Shown here piece after piece: positions 32,814 to 40,717 of a stretch of 64,000 nucleotides of DNA. The notes beneath the pieces were generated by a model. The model had not been told where the DNA came from. It did not search any database and was given only the letters and a program-made list of their open reading frames with translations. Within the stretch, counting starts at the first letter, position 1. Each line of letters opens with the position of its first letter. Both the position numbers and the translations under genes were made by a program. The DNA lies in the NCBI RefSeq assembly GCF_014648635.1, contig NZ_BMRM01000008.1:186001-250000 (forward strand), read 5' to 3'. This DNA is from Streptomyces cinerochromogenes (GTDB taxonomy: Bacteria > Actinomycetota > Actinomycetes > Streptomycetales > Streptomycetaceae).

Positions 32814-34244
32814 TCAGTTGTCCCGGTACGCCTCCAGCAGCCGCAGCCACACCTCGCTCAGCGTCGGGTAGGACGGGACCGCGTGCCACAGCCGGTCGAC
32901 CGGGACGCGGCCGGCGACCGCGATGGTGGCCGAGTGGATCAGTTCGCCGACGCCGGGGCCGACGAAGGTGACGCCGCGCAGGATCTCGTCCTCCAGGTCC
33001 ACGACCATCCGGGCGCGGCCCTTGTAGCCGTCGCCGTACAGGCCGGCGCCCGCGACGGAGGAGAACTCGACGTCGACGGCGCGCACCCGGTGGCCGGCCT
33101 GTTCCGCCTCGGCGAGGGAGAGCCCGACCGCGGCGGCCTCCGGGTCGGCGAAGACGACCTGGGGTACGGCGTGGTGGTCGGCGGTGGCGGCGTGGGCGCC
33201 CCAGGGCTCCTCCGCGACCGTGCCGCCGGTGGCGCGGGCGGCGATCGCGGCACCCGCGATGCGGGCCTGGTACTTGCCCTGGTGGGTGAGGAGGGCACGG
33301 TGGTTGACGTCGCCGACCGCGTACAGCCAGTCGGTGCCGGTGACGCGCAGGCTGTCGTCGACGTCGAGCCAGGAGCCGGGTTCCAGGCCGACGGTCTCCA
33401 GGCCGAGGTCGTCGGTGTGCGGGACGCGGCCGGTGGCGAAGAGGATCTCGTCGGCCTCGATCCGGTCGCCGGCGGAGGTGACGGCCACGACCGTGCCGTT
33501 CTCCCGGCTGACGGAGTCCACGGAGGTGCCGGTACGGATGTCGGCGCCCGCCTCGGCGAGGGCCTCGGCGACGAGTTCCCCGGCGAACGGTTCCATGCGG
33601 TTCAGCAGGCCCTTGCCGCGCACCAGCAGGGTGACCCGGGAGCCGAGGGCCTGCCAGGCGGTGGCCATCTCGGTGGCGACGACACCGCCGCCCACGACGA
33701 TCAGCCGGCCGGGGGCGGCCTTGGCGCTGGTGGCCTCGCGGCTGGTCCACGGCTTGACGTCGGTGAGGCCGGGCAGGTCGGGCAGCTGGGCGCGGGTGCC
33801 GGTGGAGACGGCGACGGCGTGCCGTGCGGTGAGGGTGGTGACCGTACCGTCGGGGGCGGTGACGGTGACCGTACGGGGGCCGGCGAGGCGGCCGTGGCCG
33901 CGGTAGAAGTCGGTTCCGGTGCCGTTCAGCCAGGCGACCTGGCCCCCGTCCTGCCAGTGCGAGGTGTACTCGTCCCGGCGGGCCAGGACGGCGGGGGTGT
34001 CGAGCGGGCCCTGGACCGCCTGGGCGAGGCCGGGCAGCCGGCGGGCGTCGGCCTGCGCGATGACCGGCCTGAGCAGCGCCTTGCTGGGCATGCAGGCCCA
34101 GTACGAGCACTCGCCGCCGAGCAGTTCGCTCTCCACGAGGGCGGTGGTCAGTCCGGCCGCGCGGGTGCGGTCGGCGACGTTCTCCCCCACGGGACCGCCC
34201 CCGATCACCACGACGTCGTACGCGATGGATTCCGTTTCCGTCAT
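32814..34244 (-). CDS. Pyridine nucleotide-disulfide oxidoreductase
   Basis: A 476-residue flavoprotein of the dihydrolipoamide/mercuric reductase group. It starts YDVVVIGGGPVGENVADR (FAD site), then GGECSYWACMPSKALL with the redox pair CxxxxC, LIVVGGGVVATEMATAW (NAD site) and YAVGDVNHRALLTHQG. The C-terminal dimerisation domain lacks the usual HAHPT-type His; HSATIAVAGRVPVDRLWHAVPSYPT holds a possible equivalent in WHAVPSYPT. The true substrate may be a small disulfide or quinone. Start ATG 34242-34244. It is divergent from the thioredoxin gene. Confidence 0.88.
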   Translation of the reverse strand: MTETESIAYDVVVIGGGPVGENVADRTRAAGLTTALVESELLGGECSYWACMPSKALLRPVIAQADARRLPGLAQAVQGPLDTPAVLARRDEYTSHWQDGGQVAWLNGTGTDFYRGHGRLAGPRTVTVTAPDGTVTTLTARHAVAVSTGTRAQLPDLPGLTDVKPWTSREATSAKAAPGRLIVVGGGVVATEMATAWQALGSRVTLLVRGKGLLNRMEPFAGELVAEALAEAGADIRTGTSVDSVSRENGTVVAVTSAGDRIEADEILFATGRVPHTDDLGLETVGLEPGSWLDVDDSLRVTGTDWLYAVGDVNHRALLTHQGKYQARIAGAAIAARATGGTVAEEPWGAHAATADHHAVPQVVFADPEAAAVGLSLAEAEQAGHRVRAVDVEFSSVAGAGLYGDGYKGRARMVVDLEDEILRGVTFVGPGVGELIHSATIAVAGRVPVDRLWHAVPSYPTLSEVWLRLLEAYRDN

Positions 34245-34386
34245 GGGGTCAGTCTGGTGGGTGGTGTGCGCCGTGGCCACACGGGTACGCGCGCGGAACA
34301 CAGGCGTGCACGGGTGGAATAGGCAGCCCGGCGGCTGTGTTTCCGCCGTCGGCACACCCCCTACACCAGGAAGTGGGAATCACGCC

Positions 34387-34764
34387 ATGAGCAGCACCGT
34401 GGAGCTGACCAAGGAGAACTTCGACCAGACGGTCAGCGAGAACGAGTTCGTTCTCATCGACTTCTGGGCGGAGTGGTGCCCTCCGTGCCGGCAGTTCGCG
34501 CCCGTCTACGAGAAGGCCGCGGCGGACAATCCCGATCTGGTGTTCGGCAAGGTGGACACCGAGGCGCAGCCGGAGCTGGCCGCGGCCTTCGAGGTCCAGT
34601 CGATCCCGACGCTGATGATCATCCGCGACCAGGTGGCGGTCTTCGCCCAGCCGGGCGCGCTGCCCGCGCCGGTGCTGGAGGACCTCATCGGCCAGGCCCG
34701 CAACCTCGACATGGACGAGGTCCGCAAGAGCATCGCCGCCCAGCAGGGCGGGGCGCAGAAGTAG
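34387..34764 (+). CDS. Thioredoxin with WCPPC active site
   Basis: A 125-residue thioredoxin: FVLIDFWAEWCPPCRQFAP has WCPPC rather than the usual WCGPC, and the cis-Pro loop is QSIPTLMII. A roughly 15-residue C-terminal extension (MDEVRKSIAAQQ) is added. It starts at ATG 34387 after CAGGAAG. The Gly-to-Pro change should alter redox potential or partner choice. The divergent disulfide reductase is a possible electron donor. Confidence 0.92.
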   Translation: MSSTVELTKENFDQTVSENEFVLIDFWAEWCPPCRQFAPVYEKAAADNPDLVFGKVDTEAQPELAAAFEVQSIPTLMIIRDQVAVFAQPGALPAPVLEDLIGQARNLDMDEVRKSIAAQQGGAQK

Positions 34765-34789
34765 CCCGTACGGGGGCCGCGGTACCCGG

Positions 34790-35791
34790 TCAGCTGGACT
34801 CGCGCCGGATCACCGAGGCCCCCAGCACGGTGTGCACCTCCGGCTCACCGCCGGGGTCGCGCACGGCGCGGTCGACCAGCCCGGCGAGGTCGCGGCCCGA
34901 GGGCAGGTCGATGCGGACGGTGCTGAGCCGGGGCCGCAGCAGCCGGCCCAGCATCAGGTCGTCGGCGCCGATCACGGCGACGTCCTCCGGGATGCGCACT
35001 CCCTCGTCCTGCAGGGCACGCATCAGCAGCATCGCGTACTCGTCGTTGTAGGCGAACACTCCGTCCAGGCCCAACCGGGGCCAGCGGGCGGCGAGTTCGG
35101 CGGCGGACTCCTCGGTGTAGCCGAGGGGCAGCCCGCTCACCGCGGCGTCCGTGCCGCGCAGCGCCTCGCGTACGCCGGCGAGCCGGGGCCGCGCGTAGAC
35201 GTCGAGCCCCGGTTCCTCGGGCAGGACGACACCGATCCGGCGCCGACCCCGCTCGTACAGGTGGGCGCCCGCGCAGCGGCCGACGGCGTCGTGGTCCATC
35301 AGCAGGGCGTGCGCCCCGTCGACGCGGGCGGGACCGAGGGTGACGACGGCCCGGACGCCGGAGCGCTTGAGGAGGGCGACGCCCTGGGGGCCGAGGCCGG
35401 TGCCGGGCACCAGGACGGCGACCGGCCTCAACTCGGCCCAGGCGCGGGCGGCTTCGTCGCCCTGGAGGCCGACGCTGCCGTACTGGACGACGGTGTAGTC
35501 GAGCCGGCCGAGCGCCCACTGGAGTTCGTTGAGGAACCCGCTGTAGAGCGGGCCCACCGGGATGGCCGGGGCGGGCATGAGGACCGTACGGCTGTGTCCG
35601 GCGCGCAGGCTGCGGGCGGCGGCGTGGGGGACGTACCCCAGCTCCCGGGCGGCCTCGTGCACGCGCCGGCGGGTCGCGTCGCTGATCCGTACGGCGCTGG
35701 TGTTGTTGAGGACGTAGGAGACGGTCGCGCGCGAGACGCCGGCGAGACGGGCCACATCGGCGCTCGTGGGCGTGTTCGGTATCTGCACCAT
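34790..35791 (-). CDS. LacI-family transcriptional regulator
   Basis: A 333-residue regulator. The N-terminal HTH reads TSADVARLAGVSRATVSYVLN with hinge helix AARSLRAG, followed by a periplasmic-binding-fold sensor (DGVFAYNDEYAMLLMRAL, VAVIGADDLMLGRLLRPRLSTVRID). No sugar gene is adjacent, so the ligand is unknown. Start ATG 35789-35791; ATG 35803 is possible. It is divergent from the TetR gene and its operators. Confidence 0.9.
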   Translation of the reverse strand: MVQIPNTPTSADVARLAGVSRATVSYVLNNTSAVRISDATRRRVHEAARELGYVPHAAARSLRAGHSRTVLMPAPAIPVGPLYSGFLNELQWALGRLDYTVVQYGSVGLQGDEAARAWAELRPVAVLVPGTGLGPQGVALLKRSGVRAVVTLGPARVDGAHALLMDHDAVGRCAGAHLYERGRRRIGVVLPEEPGLDVYARPRLAGVREALRGTDAAVSGLPLGYTEESAAELAARWPRLGLDGVFAYNDEYAMLLMRALQDEGVRIPEDVAVIGADDLMLGRLLRPRLSTVRIDLPSGRDLAGLVDRAVRDPGGEPEVHTVLGASVIRRESS

Positions 35792-35884
35792 GACGGACCG
35801 CATCTTGGCAGAGGGGCGGGGGCCGGGGACGGGCGGGGCGAGGTGGTTCATCGTTCGACGAACTCGGCATATGTCTGCCGCGTG

Positions 35885-35929
35885 ACGAACATGTTCGTTA
35901 CGAACTTGTCCGGAACGAACATGTTCGTT
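35885..35929. promoter_or_regulatory. Paired operator upstream of the TetR gene
   Basis: Two palindromes: ACGAACATGTTCGT at 35885-35898 and AACGAACATGTTCGTT at 35914-35929. Their centres are 30 bases apart, three helical turns. A further half-site (ACGAAC) lies between them. The second ends 11 bases before the TetR ATG, so it would cover the promoter or ribosome site. Autoregulation by the TetR protein is the natural reading. Confidence 0.8.
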
Positions 35930-35940
35930 AGCGTGAGGTC

Positions 35941-36633
35941 ATGACCGCAGCGCCACGCTCCCCGCGGGAGCGCCCCGCCAAGCCCGCCCTCACCCGGGAG
36001 GGCATCGTCGCCGCCGCCGTCGCGATCCTGCGGGCGGAAGGGCTCCGCAAGGTGACCATGCGACGGCTCGCCCAGGAACTCGACACCGGCCCCGCCTCGC
36101 TCTACGTCTACGTCCGCAACACCGACGAACTGCACGCGGCGGTGCTGGACGAGCTGCTCGGCGCGGTCGTCCCGGCGCCGGCCGGGGGCAGCTGGCGGGA
36201 GCGGCTGGAGGCGGTGCTCACCGCCTACACCGCCGTACTCCTGGAGCACCCGTCCCTGGCCCGCTCGGCACTGACCGCCTGGCCGAGCGGCCCCCACTAC
36301 CTGCGCCTCATCGAGACCCTGCTCGACCTGCTGGACGCGGGCGGGGTGCCGCCCGCGCAGGCGGCCTGGGGCGTGGACCTGCTGCTCCAGCACGCCACGG
36401 CGACCGCCGCCGAGCACGCCGGGGAGGACCCCACGGGCGACTTCCCGGCGCTGGCCCGGGCCCTGCGCGAGGCGCCCGCCGCCACGTATCCGCACATCGC
36501 CGCCCGCACCGGAGCGCTGCTCTCCGGCGCCCCCGAAGCCCGCCTGTCCTGGGCGATCCGGGCCCTGGTCAACGGCATCGAGCGGACCGCCGTACCGACC
36601 GACTCCCCCACCGAAGGCCAGGAGGCCCCGTGA
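35941..36633 (+). CDS. TetR-family regulator (TetR class C-terminal domain)
   Basis: A 230-residue repressor with HTH ILRAEGLRKVTMRRLAQELD and recognition helix TGPASLYVYVRNTDEL. The C-terminal ligand domain has ATYPHIAAR typical of the TetR_C group. It is coupled by GTGA to the flavin monooxygenase gene and preceded by two palindromic operators. It probably releases in response to the monooxygenase substrate. Confidence 0.92.
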   Translation: MTAAPRSPRERPAKPALTREGIVAAAVAILRAEGLRKVTMRRLAQELDTGPASLYVYVRNTDELHAAVLDELLGAVVPAPAGGSWRERLEAVLTAYTAVLLEHPSLARSALTAWPSGPHYLRLIETLLDLLDAGGVPPAQAAWGVDLLLQHATATAAEHAGEDPTGDFPALARALREAPAATYPHIAARTGALLSGAPEARLSWAIRALVNGIERTAVPTDSPTEGQEAP

Positions 36634-37778
36634 CCCCCGCTCCCCTCCCCCACCACCCCGTCGCCGTCGTCGGCGCCGGCCTCGGCGGGCTCACGCTCGC
36701 CCGCGTGCTGCACGTGCACGGCATCGCGGCGGCGCTGTTCGACCTGGAGGCGTCGGCGGACGCCCGCACCCAGGGCGGCATGCTCGACATCCACGAGGAC
36801 TCCGGCCAGGAGGCGCTGCGGGCGGCCGGGCTGCACGAGCGGTTCCTGGCCCGGGTCCACCCCGGCGGCCAGGCCGCGCGGATCCTCGGCCGGGACGGCA
36901 CCGTTCGCCTGGAGCAGCCCGACGACGGCACCGGCGGGCGCCCCGAGATGGACCGGGGCGAACTGCGCGACCTGCTGCTCGGCTCGCTGCCCGCGGGCAC
37001 GGTCCGCTGGGGCGCCAAGGTCACCGACGCGCGCCCGCTGGAGGACGGCCGGCACCGGGTGACGCTCGCCGACGGCTCGGCGTTCACCACCGATGTGCTG
37101 GTCGGCGCGGACGGCGCCTGGTCGCGGGTGCGCCCCCTGGTCTCCCCGGCCCGGCCCGCGTACACGGGCGTGTCGTTCGTGGAGGCGGACCTGTTCCGGG
37201 CGGACGAACGCCACCCGGTGAGCGCCCGGGTGGTCGGCGGCGGCATGCTCTTCGCGCTCGGCCCGGGGCGCGGCTTCCTCGCCCACCGCGAGACCGACGG
37301 CAGCCTGCACGTGTACACCGCCGTGTCGGCGCCCGAGGACTGGCTGGACGGCATCGACTTCACCGACACCGAGGCGGCGAAGACGGCCGTACTGAAGGAG
37401 TTCGACGGCTGGGACGACAGCCTGCGGGCGCTGGTCGCGGACGCCGACGGGCCGCTGGTGCCCCGCCGGATCCACGCCCTGCCGGTCGGCCACCGCTGGG
37501 ACCGGGTGCCCGGGGTCACCCTGCTCGGGGACGCCGCCCACCTGATGTCGCCGTTCGCCGGCGAGGGCGCCAACCTGGCCCTGATCGACGGCGCCGACCT
37601 GGGCCTCGCCCTGGCCGCGCACCCCGGCGACACCGAGGCCGCGCTGGCCGCCTACGAGAGCCGGATGTTCCCGCGCGCGGAGGCGTCCGCGAGGGAGTCC
37701 GCCCGCAGCCAGACCCTGCTGTTCCGCGCGGACGCGCCGCAGGGGGTGGTGGAGATGTTCACGGGCGGGGAGGGCTGA
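36630..37778 (+). CDS. TetX-like FAD-dependent monooxygenase
   Basis: A 382-residue group A flavin monooxygenase: VAVVGAGLGGLTLARVLHVHG (FAD), GGMLDIHEDSGQEALRAAGL, DVLVGADGAWSRVRP (DG motif) and GVTLLGDAAHLMSPFAGEGAN (GD motif). The sequence pattern places it near TetX-type enzymes that oxidise tetracyclines and related polycyclics, but many homologues have other substrates. Its GTG start overlaps the TetR stop. The repressor-plus-monooxygenase arrangement fits an inducible detoxification or tailoring unit. Confidence 0.88.
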   Translation: MTPAPLPHHPVAVVGAGLGGLTLARVLHVHGIAAALFDLEASADARTQGGMLDIHEDSGQEALRAAGLHERFLARVHPGGQAARILGRDGTVRLEQPDDGTGGRPEMDRGELRDLLLGSLPAGTVRWGAKVTDARPLEDGRHRVTLADGSAFTTDVLVGADGAWSRVRPLVSPARPAYTGVSFVEADLFRADERHPVSARVVGGGMLFALGPGRGFLAHRETDGSLHVYTAVSAPEDWLDGIDFTDTEAAKTAVLKEFDGWDDSLRALVADADGPLVPRRIHALPVGHRWDRVPGVTLLGDAAHLMSPFAGEGANLALIDGADLGLALAAHPGDTEAALAAYESRMFPRAEASARESARSQTLLFRADAPQGVVEMFTGGEG

Positions 37779-37821
37779 CGGGGGAGGCCTGACCGGGCGC
37801 CCGAGGCTGTGGGGGGGCATC

Positions 37822-37842
37822 GGGTGTCCGCGTGAGACACCC
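37822..37842. terminator. Small hairpin after the monooxygenase gene
   Basis: Seven-base arms GGGTGTC and GACACCC around a seven-base loop, 44 bases after the stop. The gap up to 37960 also repeats the block CAGCGCCCCG several times. Confidence 0.5.
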
Positions 37843-37966
37843 AGCGCCCCGCTGACCGCCCGGCATCCAGCGCCCCGCGAGGGGCATCCCAGCGCCCCGC
37901 CGACCGCCCGGCCCGCGCGAGGCCAGCAGCGCCCCGGCAGGCCCTCCGGTGCCGTCCGGGCCCGTC

Positions 37967-38629
37967 TCAGCGCGGCGGATCGGTGCGGGTCACCCTGGCC
38001 ACCAGGTCGAGCCAGCCGGCTTCCAGGCGTTCCATGGGCATGCCCCGCTGACGGGTCAGGTGGTGGATCAGGGCGGGGTCCAGCGAGGCCAGCAGGGTGT
38101 GGGCGAGCAGGTCGCAGTCGGCGCCCGGCACGATCTGGCGGAGCAGCACCGTGAGGTGCATGCGCAGGGACCCGGCCGCGGGGTGGGCGAACCGGCGGGT
38201 CGGCTCCGGCTGGGCGGCCAGTTGCAGGTCCAGCTGCTCGGCCGTGCGGTACAGCACCGCCACGCCGAACGCCCGCAGCCGCTCCAGGGGCGGCGAGCCG
38301 GGGCCCAGCGGCGGGGGCCCGCTGAGGAAGTCGGCCTGGAGCTGCTTGGCCGAGTGGTCGAGGAGGGCCGTCAGGAGTCCGGTGCGGTCGCCGAAGCGGC
38401 GGAAGACGGTGCCCTTGCCCACGTTGGCCGCCGCGGCCACCGCCTCCATCGTGACCCCCGCCACCCCGTGCTCGGCGATCAGCCGGGCGGCGGCCTCCAG
38501 CAGCCGGGCCCGGTTGCGGGCCGCGTCGGCGCGCAGGCACGGCTCGTCGGAAGCCGGACCGATCTCCAGCAAGTGGGATGATTCGAGGGGCTCTTGAGGC
38601 TTCGGGAGGGGCGGCAGAGCGCTGGACAT
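37967..38629 (-). CDS. TetR-family regulator
   Basis: A 220-residue regulator with HTH LIAEHGVAGVTMEAVAAAAN and recognition helix VGKGTVFRRFGDRTGLL. The C-terminal half resembles the SBP-bacterial TetR_C domain (PPLGPGSPPLERLRAFG). It is divergent from the FMN reductase gene across a gap with two matching operators, so it very likely controls both. Start ATG 38627-38629. Confidence 0.92.
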   Translation of the reverse strand: MSSALPPLPKPQEPLESSHLLEIGPASDEPCLRADAARNRARLLEAAARLIAEHGVAGVTMEAVAAAANVGKGTVFRRFGDRTGLLTALLDHSAKQLQADFLSGPPPLGPGSPPLERLRAFGVAVLYRTAEQLDLQLAAQPEPTRRFAHPAAGSLRMHLTVLLRQIVPGADCDLLAHTLLASLDPALIHHLTRQRGMPMERLEAGWLDLVARVTRTDPPR

Positions 38630-38660
38630 GACGACAGCGTAAAGCATCGGGAAGAAAACT

Positions 38661-38708
38661 GGACCGCGGTCCGTTTGGGGTGATACAAAATTAAACGGAC
38701 CCCGGTCC
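38661..38708. promoter_or_regulatory. Two operators between the TetR and FMN reductase genes
   Basis: GGACCGCGGTCC at 38661-38672 (perfect palindrome) and GGACCCCGGTCC at 38697-38708. Both fit GGACC-NN-GGTCC, with 36 bases between centres. The stretch between them is AT-rich (TACAAAATTAAA) and probably contains the promoters. Confidence 0.85.
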
Positions 38709-38746
38709 GGATCGTGACAGCGATGTTTCAGCCCCTTGGAGTAGTC

Positions 38747-39304
38747 ATGTCTGTTCGCATCCTCGCGCTCGTCGGCAGCCTTCGCGCCGGTTCGCACAAC
38801 CGCCAGCTCGCCGAGGCGGCCGTGAAGCTCGCGCCGGAGGGCGCCGAGGTCGAGCTGTTCGAGGGCCTGGCCGACGTCCCGTTCTACAACGAGGACATCG
38901 ACGTGGAGGGCAGCGTCCCGGCCGCCGCCGCCAAGCTGCGTGAGGCCGCGCAGGCCGCCGACGCCTTCCTGTTCTTCTCCCCCGAGTACAACGGCACCAT
39001 CCCGGCCGTCCTGAAGAACGCCATCGACTGGCTGTCCCGCCCGTACGGCGCCGGCGCCTTCGGCGGCAAGCCCGTCGCCGTGATCGGCACCGCCTTCGGC
39101 CAGTACGGCGGCGTGTGGGCCCAGGACGACACCCGCAAGGCCGTGGGCATCGCCGGCGGCAAGGTGATCGAGGACATCAAGCTGTCCATCCCCGGCTCCG
39201 TGACCCGCTTCGCCGAGACCCACCCGGCCGACGACGCCGAGGTCGCCGCCCAGCTGACCGAGGTCGTGGCCCGCCTGCACGGCAACGTGCCCGCGGCGGC
39301 CTGA
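38747..39304 (+). CDS. NADPH-dependent FMN reductase
   Basis: A 185-residue flavodoxin-fold enzyme: LALVGSLRAGSHNRQLAEA (FMN phosphate loop), SPEYNGTIPAVLKNAIDWLS (family signature) and GTAFGQYGG. Members reduce FMN, quinones or azo dyes. Start ATG 38747 has TTGGAG eight bases upstream. It is controlled by the divergent TetR through the paired operators, suggesting induction by a quinone-like or electrophilic compound. Confidence 0.93.
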   Translation: MSVRILALVGSLRAGSHNRQLAEAAVKLAPEGAEVELFEGLADVPFYNEDIDVEGSVPAAAAKLREAAQAADAFLFFSPEYNGTIPAVLKNAIDWLSRPYGAGAFGGKPVAVIGTAFGQYGGVWAQDDTRKAVGIAGGKVIEDIKLSIPGSVTRFAETHPADDAEVAAQLTEVVARLHGNVPAAA

Positions 39305-39344
39305 GCCGTACGACTGCTCGCGAGGGTCTGAACACGCCAGCCCG

Positions 39345-39379
39345 CAGGGGGCCGGAGCCGACGAGGCTCCGGCCCCCTG
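39345..39379 (+). terminator. Hairpin terminator of the FMN reductase gene
   Basis: Perfect 15-base arms (CAGGGGGCCGGAGCC and its complement) with a five-base loop, 40 bases after the stop. Confidence 0.9.
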
Positions 39380-39480
39380 TCGTGTGCGTGCGCGAGGACC
39401 ACGGTGTCCGGTCCGGGCCCGGTGCGGCCCGGCCGCCCGGCCGCCCGGCACTCGGCCCCGCCCGGCGCACCGCCGTTGCG

Positions 39481-39516
39481 GCCGCTGGGGCCGCTGGGGC
39501 CGCTGGGGCCGCTGGG
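39481..39516. repeat. Nine-base tandem repeat
   Basis: Four exact copies of GCCGCTGGG in the non-coding gap (39305-39620) between the FMN reductase and hydrolase genes, preceded by one imperfect copy. The rest of the gap holds the terminator above and the hydrolase ribosome site. Confidence 0.9.
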
Positions 39517-39620
39517 GCAGGTCACCCTCCGGGCCTCAGGGGGTAGACGGCAGAGGACCGCGTGCGTGGTGCGCGCCTGCTCGGGCAACGGATCACCGGG
39601 CGTCACGGAGAGGAGCTGCC

Positions 39621-40589
39621 ATGTCCCTGGTCCCGCCGCCGTTCGACCCGGAACTCGCCGCCGTACTGGAGTCGTTCCGGGGCGTGATCCCGCCCGGGTT
39701 CACGCCGGCCGACGTCGAGGCCGCCCGGCGCGGCGCGGCGGCCGGCGAGCTGATCGACGTCACGCTGGAGGGCGCCTTCGAGGCGGAGGACCGTACGGTG
39801 CCCGGCCCGGAGGGCGCCCCCGGTGTCTCCCTGCTCCTGTGCCGGCCGACGGCCGCTCCCGCATCGGCCGGACTGCCGGTGATCTACCACGTGCACGGCG
39901 GCGGCCTGGTGGCCGGCACCAACCGGGCGGGCGTGACCGAAGCCCTGGTGTGGGCGCGGGAGCTGGGCGCGGTCGTGGTGTCGGTGGAGTACCGGCTGGC
40001 ACCCGAACACCCGCATCCGGCGCCGGTCGAGGACGTGTACGCGGGACTGCTGTGGACCGCGGAGCACGCGCGGGAGATCGGCGGCCACCCGGACCGGATC
40101 GTCGTCGCGGGCGCCAGCGCGGGCGGCGGTCTCACCGCTGCGCTCGCCCTCCTCGCCCGGGACCGGCGGGGCCCGCGCCCGCTCGGTCAGCTGCTGATGT
40201 GCCCGATGCTGGACGACCGCAACGACACCGTCTCCAGCCGCCAGATGGCCGGCCGGGGCCTGTGGGACCGCACGGCCAACGAGACGGCCTGGACGGCCCT
40301 GCTCGGCGACCGCCGGGGCGGCCCCCGGGTCTCCCCGTACGCGGCGCCGGCCCGCGCCGCCGACCTGTCCGGCCTGCCCCCGGCCTTCCTGGACGTCGGC
40401 TCGGCGGAGACCTTCCGGGACGAGGTGGTCGGCTACGCGTCCCGGATCTGGCAGGCCGGCGGCGTGGCCGAACTCCACGTCTGGCCGGGCGGCTGCCACG
40501 GCTTCGACGCCCTCGCCCCGGACGCGGCCCTGTCCCGCACGGCCCGCGCGGCCCGGATCGCGTGGCTGCGCCGGCTGCTGGCGCGGTGA
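39621..40589 (+). CDS. Alpha/beta hydrolase of the HSL (hormone-sensitive lipase) family
   Basis: A 322-residue esterase. The oxyanion motif is YHVHGGGLVAG, the nucleophile elbow GASAGGG, the acid in FLDVGSAETFRDE and the His in PGGCHGFD. YRLAPEHPHPAPVED is diagnostic for the family. ATG 39621 follows GGAGAGGAGC. It probably hydrolyses short-chain esters; the natural substrate is unknown. Confidence 0.92.
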   Translation: MSLVPPPFDPELAAVLESFRGVIPPGFTPADVEAARRGAAAGELIDVTLEGAFEAEDRTVPGPEGAPGVSLLLCRPTAAPASAGLPVIYHVHGGGLVAGTNRAGVTEALVWARELGAVVVSVEYRLAPEHPHPAPVEDVYAGLLWTAEHAREIGGHPDRIVVAGASAGGGLTAALALLARDRRGPRPLGQLLMCPMLDDRNDTVSSRQMAGRGLWDRTANETAWTALLGDRRGGPRVSPYAAPARAADLSGLPPAFLDVGSAETFRDEVVGYASRIWQAGGVAELHVWPGGCHGFDALAPDAALSRTARAARIAWLRRLLAR

Positions 40590-40610
40590 GGCCGCGGTCC
40601 GGACATCCGG

Positions 40611-40634
40611 GCATCCGCGCATCCGCGCATCCGC
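40611..40634. repeat. Eight-base tandem repeat
   Basis: Three exact copies of GCATCCGC, 21 bases after the hydrolase stop. Confidence 0.8.
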
Positions 40635-40635
40635 A

Positions 40636-40681
40636 GTACGAAAACCGTACGCCGACCCCCCTCTGAGGTTACCGTTCGGTA
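40636..40681 (+). promoter_or_regulatory. Two inverted repeats upstream of the amidase gene
   Basis: GTACG-AAAAC-CGTAC at 40636-40650 and TACCG-TT-CGGTA at 40670-40681. The second looks like a TetR-type operator 36 bases before the amidase start. No regulator gene is adjacent, so this is a weak inference. Confidence 0.4.
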
Positions 40682-40717
40682 GACATCGTGCCCGGAGTCT
40701 CCCGGAGGTGCTCCCCC

